Positions 24,933 to 31,884 of a DNA stretch of 31,884 nt are shown here, piece by piece; within the stretch, counting starts at the first letter, position 1; each line of letters begins with the position of its first letter. The translations under genes and the position numbers were made by a program. The notes beneath the pieces were generated by a model, which saw only the letters and a list, made by a program, of their open reading frames with translations, had not been told where the DNA came from and did not search any database. The stretch spans positions 1 to 31,884 of the forward strand of contig JAGVAB010000118.1 in assembly GCA_020060485.1 (NCBI GenBank), read 5' to 3'. The stretch comes from Anaerolineales bacterium (GTDB lineage Bacteria; Chloroflexota; Anaerolineae; Anaerolineales; Anaerolineaceae).

Positions 24933-24964
24933 AAAGAACCCCTGAAACTCAGGGGTTCTTTTTT
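24933..24964 (+). terminator. Terminator after secF
   Basis: A 13-bp perfect stem (24933-24945 with 24949-24961) with a three-base loop AAC and a run of six T residues at 24959-24964 ends the secDF operon. Confidence 0.95.
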
Positions 24965-25081
24965 ATCCATCGAAGCGCAAACAACTGTAAAATAGAAATG
25001 TAGTTGATCACACCACCCATTCACTGCGGCTTGACCGGCATTCCAATGTTTGTTCAATCTTGAAAGTGAGGAAACCATCAA

Positions 25082-26101
25082 ATGCGCAAGGAAGTCGTCT
25101 TAATCACTGGTGCCAACGGCGAGATTGGCCATGGGCTGATCATGCATCTCAAGGAGAACAAGAATATCCAGATATTGGCCTTGGACGTTCAGCAATTGGA
25201 CCCGGAATTGCAGTCCTATTGTGACCGCTTCATCCAAGGCGACATTCTGGACAGCATGCTCCTGGGACGTCTGGTTGCCGAGTATGAGATTCGAACCATC
25301 TACCACCTGGCTTCCATTCTTTCCACGAAAGCCGAATACAACCCTGAGGCAGCCCATCGCATCAATGTTGAGGGCACCCTGAATCTGCTGCGTCTGGCGG
25401 TTGAACAGGCGCGCTGGCAGGGCCGCTCAGTGAAATTCCTCTACCCCAGTTCCATTGCCGCCTATGGCTTGCCAGATATCGCGACCAAAGAAGGTGTGGG
25501 CAGGATTAAAGAATACGAATGGTTAAATCCAACTACCATGTATGGCTGCAACAAGCTGTATTGCGAACAACTCGGCCGCTATTACACCCTCTTTTACCGT
25601 CAACTGGCCGCAGACAAGGATCAGCATACCATCGACTTTCGCTCCATCCGTTTCCCCGGGTTGATCAGTGCTGTCACTTTGCCAACCGGCGGCACCAGCG
25701 ACTACGGCCCGGAGATGATCCATCACGCCGCCGAGGGTATCCCGTATGACTGCTTTGTGCGCCCCGATACCCGTCTACCCTTCATGGTTATGCCCGACGC
25801 GATCAAGTCACTGGTGGATCTGTGGGCAGCGCCCCGCGAGTCCCTCAAGCAACTGGTCTATAATGTCACCAGTTTTTCACCCTCCGCCCAGGAGGTCAAG
25901 GATACTGTCCTCAAAGCTTTCCCGAATGCCCGGATCAACTTCAAACCGGACAGCAACCGCCAGAAGATCGTCGATTCCTGGCCAGCAGAAATCGATGATT
26001 CTGCCGCATGCCGGGATTGGTGCTGGCATCCGGATTACGATATGCAGCGCTCTTTTGAGGAATACCTCATCCCATCCATTCGCAAACGCTACGCAAAGTG
26101 A
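25082..26101 (+). CDS. NAD-dependent SDR, likely L-threonine 3-dehydrogenase type
   Basis: A 339-residue extended short-chain dehydrogenase. GANGEIG (10-16) is the nucleotide-binding motif; Ser123/Ser124 and Tyr154-x3-Lys158 (YGCNK) form the catalytic group. Late motifs GGTSDYGPEMIHHA and CFVRPDTRLPFMVMPDAI match the epimerase-like L-threonine 3-dehydrogenases, which make 2-amino-3-ketobutyrate from threonine. Other extended SDRs, such as UDP-sugar epimerases, are the alternative. GAGGA lies nine bases before ATG 25082. The gene stands alone after the secF terminator and ends 187 bp before htpG. Confidence 0.75.
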   Translation: MRKEVVLITGANGEIGHGLIMHLKENKNIQILALDVQQLDPELQSYCDRFIQGDILDSMLLGRLVAEYEIRTIYHLASILSTKAEYNPEAAHRINVEGTLNLLRLAVEQARWQGRSVKFLYPSSIAAYGLPDIATKEGVGRIKEYEWLNPTTMYGCNKLYCEQLGRYYTLFYRQLAADKDQHTIDFRSIRFPGLISAVTLPTGGTSDYGPEMIHHAAEGIPYDCFVRPDTRLPFMVMPDAIKSLVDLWAAPRESLKQLVYNVTSFSPSAQEVKDTVLKAFPNARINFKPDSNRQKIVDSWPAEIDDSAACRDWCWHPDYDMQRSFEEYLIPSIRKRYAK

Positions 26102-26193
26102 TCTGCCCACCTATAACACATGATTATTGTCTATACGCATCAGTGTGTGGCTGCAAACCAAATTACCGTACGCTGATGTGATTCTTATTTTCC

Positions 26194-26212
26194 CCGGTTA
26201 TAGTATTACCGG
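26194..26212. promoter_or_regulatory. Inverted repeat over a -10-like box before htpG
   Basis: CCGGT (26194-26198) and ACCGG (26208-26212) flank nine bases that include TATAGT (26199-26204), a possible -10 for htpG. The layout would suit a repressor site over the promoter; it is not a CIRCE sequence. Confidence 0.3.
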
Positions 26213-26288
26213 ACTGGCTTGCTCGCTCTTTTTTTCTGCCAGGGCCGTAACGCAAAACATAATGATCCAACCATCAATGGAGGGGAAT

Positions 26289-28172
26289 ATGTCTGACCCA
26301 TCAAACGACAACCTGCATGAACCCCAGTTTATCCCATTTAAGGCGGAGACCCGCCAGCTTCTGGATATCCTTATCCACTCCCTTTACACCGACCGGGATG
26401 TCTTCATCCGTGAGCTGATCTCCAACGCCTCAGATGCCCTCACCCGTCTCAGCTTCGAGATGTTAACCAACCGCCAGATACAGGATCCTGATACCGAACT
26501 GGGTATCTGGATCACCGTCAACCCGGAAGAAGGCACCTTGACCATTCGCGATACTGGTGTCGGGATGACCGAAGCAGAAATGATCGAAGATTTGGGCACT
26601 ATAGCCCATTCCGGTGCGCGCACCTTTTTGGAAGCCGCACAAAAGGGAGAAAAGAAAATTGCCGATATCATCGGTCAGTTTGGAGTTGGTTTCTATTCTG
26701 CTTTCATGGTTGCCGAATCGCTCAAAGTCACCTCTCGTTCTTTCCGGCCCGATACCCAAACCACCAGCTGGTTCTCAACCGGTGGTGAAACTTTTTCCGT
26801 TGAGCCTGCCGAAGAACACCCGCGTGGCACCGAAATTACCATCAAGTTCAAACCGGATGCAACAGAATACGCCCAGGAATACCGCATCCGGCAGATCATC
26901 AAAAAACATTCCGATTACATTCCACACCCCATTTATGTTGGTGATTCAACAGAACAGGTCAATCGCCAAACTGCTCTTTGGCGGCAGACTCCTCAGGAGG
27001 TCAAGGCGGAAGAGTACAGCGAATTCTATAAACAATTCACCCTGGACTACGAGGGCGAAATTACCCACATGCACATTGTCATCGATGCCCCTGTCCAGCT
27101 TTATGCCCTGCTGTTCATCCCTTCAGCCCCCATGCGCAACGTATTTTCTCCTCGCAAGCAGGACGGTCTGCAACTCTTCGCCCGCAAGGTGCTCATTCAG
27201 GAGTATTGTCAGGAACTTTTGCCACCTGCCTTACGCTTCATCCAGGGCGTTGTGGACTCTGAAGATTTGCCGCTAAACGTTTCCCGTGAATCCTTCCAGT
27301 CCACCCGCACCATTGCCAAATTGAAAAAGGTACTCACCTCAAAGGTCATCAACGCCTTGAAAGATTTGGCCGAGAACCAACCGGAAACCTATGCGAAATT
27401 TTGGCAGCATTTTTCAGTCTTTCTCAAGGAAGGTATTGCCACCGACCCCGAAATTCTGGATGATCTCTTGCCTTTGCTGCGCTTCCATTCACTCAAACAC
27501 CCCCAGGAGTGGCTGACATTAGACGAATACATTAACCAGTTTGTTGATCAGCAAAAAGATATCTATTTCCTTCTGGGTGAAGATCAGCAATCCATGTCCA
27601 CCAGTCCTCATTTGGAAATCTTTCGCCAGCGCAGCATTGATGTCCTTTTTATGGCCGATCCCATTGACCCCTTTGTACTTTTGCGCCTCAAGAATTTCAA
27701 AGACCACTCCTTGGTCAATGTCGCCAGTGAAGAGATCAACATTCCAGAAACTCAGACGCAGGAGGCTGCCCTTGAGACCGAGCCCGCCGGTGAGGAAACC
27801 AAAATGGACTCATCGGATTTGATCAGTCTTATCAAAGTCACACTGGGAGACAAAGTTGCAGATGTGCGCACAACCCAACGATTGGTCGAATCGCCTGCCA
27901 GATTGGTTGACCCGCAAGGCTCAATCAATTCCGAAATGCTCCATGTTTATAAAGCGCTTGACAAGGAATTTGAGATTCCCAAAAAGATAATGGAGATCAA
28001 CCCGCATCACCAAATTTGGGAAAGCATTCAAGCGCACCCACTGGATGATGCGCTTCGTTCGCTGATCATCGAACAAGTATTTGAAAACGCTATGCTGATT
28101 GAGGGACTGCACCCCAATCCGGCCACGATGACAGGCCGCATCCAGGAGATCATCAAGGCGGCCCTGCGTTAA
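26289..28172 (+). CDS. htpG: Molecular chaperone HtpG (Hsp90)
   Basis: A 627-residue bacterial Hsp90 homodimer subunit. The GHKL ATPase domain is complete: ELISNASDAL (42-51) with the catalytic Glu42, DTGVGM, GTIAHSG and GQFGVGFYSAFMV. The middle domain and C-terminal dimerisation domain follow at normal lengths. ATG 26289 is chosen because GGAGGGG lies four bases upstream; the frame is open about 160 bases further up but that part is not Hsp90-like. Upstream is an inverted repeat that could be an operator. A textbook terminator follows. Confidence 0.97.
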   Translation: MSDPSNDNLHEPQFIPFKAETRQLLDILIHSLYTDRDVFIRELISNASDALTRLSFEMLTNRQIQDPDTELGIWITVNPEEGTLTIRDTGVGMTEAEMIEDLGTIAHSGARTFLEAAQKGEKKIADIIGQFGVGFYSAFMVAESLKVTSRSFRPDTQTTSWFSTGGETFSVEPAEEHPRGTEITIKFKPDATEYAQEYRIRQIIKKHSDYIPHPIYVGDSTEQVNRQTALWRQTPQEVKAEEYSEFYKQFTLDYEGEITHMHIVIDAPVQLYALLFIPSAPMRNVFSPRKQDGLQLFARKVLIQEYCQELLPPALRFIQGVVDSEDLPLNVSRESFQSTRTIAKLKKVLTSKVINALKDLAENQPETYAKFWQHFSVFLKEGIATDPEILDDLLPLLRFHSLKHPQEWLTLDEYINQFVDQQKDIYFLLGEDQQSMSTSPHLEIFRQRSIDVLFMADPIDPFVLLRLKNFKDHSLVNVASEEINIPETQTQEAALETEPAGEETKMDSSDLISLIKVTLGDKVADVRTTQRLVESPARLVDPQGSINSEMLHVYKALDKEFEIPKKIMEINPHHQIWESIQAHPLDDALRSLIIEQVFENAMLIEGLHPNPATMTGRIQEIIKAALR

Positions 28173-28176
28173 CCTC

Positions 28177-28206
28177 AATGCGTGCCTGACGGCACGCATT
28201 TTCTTT
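28177..28206 (+). terminator. Terminator after htpG
   Basis: AATGCGTGCC (28177-28186) and GGCACGCATT (28191-28200) make a perfect 10-bp stem with loop TGAC and tail TTTTCTTT. Confidence 0.93.
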
Positions 28207-28214
28207 CGAAGATA

Positions 28215-28244
28215 TTGCATGAAAACGAATATTTCCCGTATAAT
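28215..28244 (+). promoter_or_regulatory. Candidate promoter of the zinc-ribbon gene
   Basis: TTGCAT (28215-28220), 18 bases, then perfect TATAAT (28239-28244). It begins directly after the htpG terminator and is about 65 bases before the ATG at 28308. Confidence 0.55.
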
Positions 28245-28307
28245 TTATTAAGCCGCTCGTCCAGCATTCAGTCAGCGGTGCAGGGAACCCACACATCAGG
28301 AGATCCT

Positions 28308-29387
28308 ATGATCCGTAAAACGCTAGGCTATGTAGAACTTGAATGGACCTGCCCAAACTGTGGTGTAAAAAATAGCGGATTGCAGAAAATATGCACCGGC
28401 TGCGGCGCTCCGCAACCAGACTCGGTTCAATTTGAGCAAAGCCAAACCCAGCAATTCCTTGAAGATGAAAAGAAGATTGAGGCCGCTAAAGCCGGCCCGG
28501 ATTTCCATTGCGGCTTTTGTGGCGCCCGCAATGCAGCGGGTAATCAGGTTTGCATTCAATGCGGCGCAGACCTGACCGGCGCAGCCAAAAGGCGAGCTGG
28601 GCAGATCGTGGGTGCTTTCAGTGAAGGCGATGTCGTGGATATTCATTGCCCGCATTGTAATGAATTAAACCCCGAAAACGCTGCTTTTTGCTCTAGCTGT
28701 GGGGGAAACCTGAAAACCCCTGCCCGCCCGCCCATTCAACCTCAAACTGTCGCCCCCAAAAAGGGCAAAGGGAAATATTTCGTACTCGGAGCCATTGCTC
28801 TCTTTATCCTCATGTGCATCATTCTCATCATCGCCCTGGTCAGCAGAAAAGATACCCTCACCGGCACAGTCCAAAATATTACCTGGGCTCGCTCCATTGT
28901 GATCGAACAATACGGCCCTGTCAAACGCGATGACTGGATCAATGCCATTCCAGACGGTGCAATCCTGGGAAAATGCGAACCGCGCTTCCATCACACCCAA
29001 AGTGAACCAGCGCCAAATGCTACAGAAGTATGCGGAACACCCTATACAGTCGACACCGGCACCGGTGTCGGAGAAGTCGTTCAGGAGTGTGAATACAAGG
29101 TCTATCTGGAGTACTGCGAATATCAGGTCAATGACTGGCAAACCTACGACGAAGTAACACTGGAAGGGAATGATTTTGCTCCGTATTGGCCCAATCTCCA
29201 ATTATCCACCAACCAGCGGGAAGGCGAGCAGAAAGAAAAATATACCGTATTCTTTGTGACCGAGCAGGGTATCCTTGAGTACAATCCGGGGTCAGAAAGC
29301 AGTTTTCGACAATTCCCCGTTGGATCTTCCTGGCTGCTTGACACCAATGCGTTTGGCAAAGTCATCAAGGCGGAACCAGCGGATTGA
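28308..29387 (+). CDS. Triple zinc-ribbon, single-pass membrane protein
   Basis: A 359-residue protein with three zinc ribbons of identical spacing C-x2-C-x10-C-x2-C: Cys15/18/29/32, Cys68/71/82/85 and Cys114/117/128/131. A proline-rich linker leads to one hydrophobic segment (about residues 157-179, flanked by KKGKGK), then a 180-residue outer domain with several more cysteines (ECEYKVYLEYCEYQV). Topology is therefore zinc ribbons inside and a probable beta-rich domain outside. No known family is recognised beyond zinc ribbons of the RanBP2/DZR kind. ATG 28308 has AGGAG five bases upstream. It is a single-gene unit. Confidence 0.85.
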   Translation: MIRKTLGYVELEWTCPNCGVKNSGLQKICTGCGAPQPDSVQFEQSQTQQFLEDEKKIEAAKAGPDFHCGFCGARNAAGNQVCIQCGADLTGAAKRRAGQIVGAFSEGDVVDIHCPHCNELNPENAAFCSSCGGNLKTPARPPIQPQTVAPKKGKGKYFVLGAIALFILMCIILIIALVSRKDTLTGTVQNITWARSIVIEQYGPVKRDDWINAIPDGAILGKCEPRFHHTQSEPAPNATEVCGTPYTVDTGTGVGEVVQECEYKVYLEYCEYQVNDWQTYDEVTLEGNDFAPYWPNLQLSTNQREGEQKEKYTVFFVTEQGILEYNPGSESSFRQFPVGSSWLLDTNAFGKVIKAEPAD

Positions 29388-29632
29388 CCTGCCAGTATTT
29401 TGGCTGGAGAAAATGATCTCCGTCGAACCTTTTCCTCTCCTCTTCGGTATTCGTTGATCATCCGATCATCAGGTAAAAATGTAATGTTTTTCATGTACAA
29501 TCGTCCTTTATATGTGCTGAAGCGGTCGATTTGATTCGCTTTGCGGTATACTATGTTGGTGATTTAACTGAATAAACTTGGTTCATACCATACCCTAAAA
29601 AATTTACAGATTTTCACTCAGGAGGAGAAAAC
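29388..29632. other. 245-bp leader region before the acetate-CoA ligase gene
   Basis: It contains a weak hairpin GGAGA/TCTCC (29406-29421) soon after the zinc-ribbon stop, the tandem GATCATC repeat near 29456-29469, a TATACT at 29547-29552 as possible -10 without a clear -35, and AGGAGGAG at 29620-29627 before the GTG start. No open frame of note. Confidence 0.5.
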
Positions 29633-31750
29633 GTGGATATTTTTAAATCGCTGGACGCCATTTTCCAGCCCAAGTCGATCGCTGTGATTGGCGCCTCAAA
29701 CAAAGCAGGAAAGATTGGTCACTCGGTTACCAAAAACCTGATCGACAGCAAATACGAAGGTCCCATCTATCCGATCAATCCCAGTGAATCAGAAGTTCTT
29801 GGACTGAAAGCCTACGCCTCCACATTGGATGTGCCCGGAGAAATTGATGCCGCAGTGATCATTGTGCCGTCAAGTCTGGCCCTCCAGGTCACCAAAGAAT
29901 GTGGAGAAAAAGGGGTCAAGGGCCTGATCGTCATCGCTTCCGGCTTTAGCGAAGTGGGCAAAAAAGATCTCGAATTGGAAATGGTGGCACTTGCCCATCA
30001 ATACGGCATGAAAATCCTCGGCCCAAACATCGTTGGTGTCCTCTCCAACTCCGGCAAGATGAACGCCTCCTTTGCCCCATGTCTTCCCCTCCCCGGCAAA
30101 GCTGCCCTGGTTTCACAAAGTGGTGCCCTTTTGATCGCCATGGATACTGCCACATATACCCGGCGGGTCGGTTTTGACAAATTGATCTCCATTGGCAATA
30201 TGTCTGATGTAGATTTCGGCGATTGCATCTCCTGGCTCGATGCTGATGACAACACCTCTGCCATCTGTCTCTATATTGAAGGCAATCGTGATGGCCGCAA
30301 ATTCATGAAAGCAGCACAAAATGCCAGCAAACCCATCATTGCCCTGAAATCTGGCGTTTCGGCTCATGGCGCTGCTGCCGCTGCTTCTCACACTGGCTCA
30401 CTGGCCGGCGCCGCCAAGGTCTATAATGCTGCCTTCCAGCAGGCTGGCGTTGTTCAGGCAACAGACCTCAACAATCTCTTTGACCGCACCCTGGCGCTTG
30501 CCCTGCAGCCACCGCTCAATGGTGACAATTTGCTGGTCATCACCAATGGCGGTGGTGTGGGCGTTTTGGCCACAGACGCGGCCGAGCGGTTTGGCATCCC
30601 GCTGTCCTTTGCCCCCAAAGACGTACAGGATGAATTGAAAAAACACATGCCCGAGTTTGGCTCAGCCAAAAACCCGGTGGATGTGACCGGCATGGCTGGT
30701 ACAGACTGGTATGTTGAGTCGTGCCGCTATGCCATCAGCCACCCATGGGTGGACGGGTTGGTCGTCCTTTATTGCGAAACCGCGGTTACCGACCCAATGG
30801 ACATCGCCAAGGGCGTCAAAAGAGCCGTTGACGAGTCTGGCGTTACCGGTAAACCTGTGGCCATTTCATTCGTCGGCGGCGAACGCTCCGAAGCTGCCAT
30901 TCAGTGGCTGGTTGAAATTGGCATCCCTGCCTATGACGCCCCCGATACCGCCATGAACGCCATGGCAGCCTTGCGCGAATATTCCCGGATCAAGGAAGGC
31001 GCTGTTTCTGCCGCCGCCGGGTTCAAACCAACCGGCAACCGCGAAGCTGCCTTGAAAATCATCGAAGGCGCACGCGTGGATGGTCGTGACTCCCTGACTG
31101 AGGTGGAAGCCAAGCAGGTATTTGCTGCTTACGGTATGCCTGTTACCAAAAACATCCTTTCCACCTCGGAAGATGAAGCTGTAAAACTTGCCAATCAGAT
31201 CGGCTACCCGGTTGTCATGAAGATCGTTTCCCCCGACATCCTTCACAAATCCGACGCAGGTGGCGTCAAGGTCAACGTTAAAGATGATGCTGCAGTGCGC
31301 GAGGCTTACCAAACCATTTTGAAGAATGCCAAGGCTTACAAAGCCGATGCAGACATTCATGGCATTGTCATTCAGGAAATGGCTCCCTGGGGGACGGAAG
31401 TCATCCTCGGCTCTGTCAACGACCCCACCTTTGGCCCGACCATGATGTTCGGCCTGGGCGGCATCTTCGTGGAAGTCCTCAAGGATGTTACCTTCCGTGT
31501 CACGCCTGTCTCCCCAATTCAGGCCACCCGCATGCTGGAAGAGATCAACGGTACGCCGATTTTGGATGGCGTTCGCGGTGAAGCTCCGCGTGACCGCAAG
31601 GAATTGGCCGACACCATTATCAAATACTCTCACATGGTCTATGAACTGGCTGATGAAATCAGCGAAACTGATGCCAATCCTCTGCTGGTTTACGAAGAAG
31701 GCAAGGGTCTCAAAGTCGCTGATGCCCGCGTCATCCTTACCAAAAAATAA
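29633..31750 (+). CDS. ADP-forming acetate-CoA ligase, fused alpha-beta subunits
   Basis: A 705-residue acyl-CoA synthetase of the NDP-forming type: acetyl-CoA + ADP + phosphate to acetate + ATP + CoA, energy conservation in fermenters. The alpha part has a CoA-binding Rossmann start (SIAVIGASNKAGKIGHSV), succinyl-CoA-ligase-like motifs SQSGALLIAMDT and the phospho-His in SHTGSLAG (His253). The beta part, from about 480, is an ATP-grasp domain (VVMKIVSPDILHKSDAGGV). Both halves in one chain is normal for many bacteria. GTG 29633 is the start, with AGGAGGAG 5-8 bases upstream. GPNIVGV replaces the commoner GPNCxG. Substrate range (acetate or branched acids) cannot be read. A textbook terminator follows. 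Confidence 0.92.
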   Translation: MDIFKSLDAIFQPKSIAVIGASNKAGKIGHSVTKNLIDSKYEGPIYPINPSESEVLGLKAYASTLDVPGEIDAAVIIVPSSLALQVTKECGEKGVKGLIVIASGFSEVGKKDLELEMVALAHQYGMKILGPNIVGVLSNSGKMNASFAPCLPLPGKAALVSQSGALLIAMDTATYTRRVGFDKLISIGNMSDVDFGDCISWLDADDNTSAICLYIEGNRDGRKFMKAAQNASKPIIALKSGVSAHGAAAAASHTGSLAGAAKVYNAAFQQAGVVQATDLNNLFDRTLALALQPPLNGDNLLVITNGGGVGVLATDAAERFGIPLSFAPKDVQDELKKHMPEFGSAKNPVDVTGMAGTDWYVESCRYAISHPWVDGLVVLYCETAVTDPMDIAKGVKRAVDESGVTGKPVAISFVGGERSEAAIQWLVEIGIPAYDAPDTAMNAMAALREYSRIKEGAVSAAAGFKPTGNREAALKIIEGARVDGRDSLTEVEAKQVFAAYGMPVTKNILSTSEDEAVKLANQIGYPVVMKIVSPDILHKSDAGGVKVNVKDDAAVREAYQTILKNAKAYKADADIHGIVIQEMAPWGTEVILGSVNDPTFGPTMMFGLGGIFVEVLKDVTFRVTPVSPIQATRMLEEINGTPILDGVRGEAPRDRKELADTIIKYSHMVYELADEISETDANPLLVYEEGKGLKVADARVILTKK

Positions 31751-31772
31751 ACCTGACGTTTTCATGCACCCC

Positions 31773-31800
31773 AAAGCCGCCCACCATGGGCGGCTTTTTT
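31773..31800 (+). terminator. Terminator after the acetate-CoA ligase gene
   Basis: An 11-bp perfect stem (31773-31783 with 31787-31797), loop CCA, then a run of six T residues ending at 31800. Confidence 0.95.
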
Positions 31801-31859
31801 ACCTGATACGGCACTATGGGGCGCTGGGATTTGCCGTGAAAGAGGATTTTGGTGAGGGT

Positions 31860-31884
31860 GTTTTTGGCGCTCCGCGCCAAAAAC
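31860..31884. repeat. Perfect 11-bp inverted repeat at the window end
   Basis: GTTTTTGGCGC (31860-31870) and GCGCCAAAAAC (31874-31884) form a hairpin with loop TCC, ending exactly at the last base of the window. With the A/T tracts on both sides it may be a bidirectional terminator. Confidence 0.7.

Noticed and set aside
26127..26288. Upstream extension of htpG
   Set aside because: A GGAGGGG ribosome site fixes ATG 26289 and the extension is not Hsp90-like; the region holds possible promoter elements.
30866..31774. 302-codon minus-strand frame over the acetate-CoA ligase gene
   Set aside because: Antisense shadow of a clear gene; the translation shows no domain and it would run through the terminator.
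1..31884. CRISPR array, prophage, insertion sequence or toxin-antitoxin locus
   Set aside because: No regularly spaced repeats, integrase, transposase or paired small toxin/antitoxin frames are seen.

Overview
The window is an ordinary-looking bacterial chromosome segment, densely packed with housekeeping genes. Protein style suggests Chloroflexota, most likely class Anaerolineae: a trigger factor with a long Lys/Ala-rich tail, an ADP-forming acetate-CoA ligase with fused subunits, a clostripain-like secreted protease, and a mix of ATG, GTG and TTG starts with AGGAGG-type ribosome sites. This assignment rests on recognition, not on a marker search. I see no prophage, insertion sequence, CRISPR array or obvious transferred island.

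Layout. (1) 1-3759, plus strand: 3' part of hflX, a small two-helix membrane protein, a GT-B glycosyltransferase-like protein, then a slipin and a HUMPS-type decarboxylase/aldolase pair that ends in a strong hairpin shared with the convergent operon. (2) 3759-11740, minus strand: an IMPACT-family protein behind two half-transporter ABC exporter genes, then tex with its own good promoter, then DUF364 and a small unknown gene. (3) 11900-19550, plus strand: clostripain-like protease, tRNA-Leu(UAG), trigger factor, clpP, terminator, HAD phosphatase, rlmN, ftsY. (4) 19571-20959: prfB with a +1 programmed frameshift, convergent with rpmF. (5) 21420-24964, plus strand: SpoIIE/PP2C-like phosphatase, small P-loop protein, secD-secF, terminator. 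(6) 25082-31800, plus strand: threonine-dehydrogenase-like SDR, htpG, a triple zinc-ribbon membrane protein and a fused ADP-forming acetate-CoA ligase, the last three each with SD-led starts and two with textbook terminators.

Common thread: protein birth, export and quality control (trigger factor, ClpP, HtpG, FtsY, SecDF, RF2, L32, RlmN, HflX, Tex). The SDR and acetate-CoA ligase could together turn threonine-derived acetyl-CoA into ATP, but they are separated by two genes and this is inference.

Most useful second looks: a heterodimeric ABC exporter whose two non-consensus residues fall in the same composite ATP site; the prfB frameshift site without a clear internal Shine-Dalgarno; two genes (ftsY and the SpoIIE-like phosphatase) whose -10 boxes sit so close to ATG that their transcripts would be leaderless; a strong 5'-leader hairpin before secD; and a 460-bp gap between rpmF and the phosphatase gene holding a possible 34-codon frame. 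No clearly novel multi-gene system is evident.
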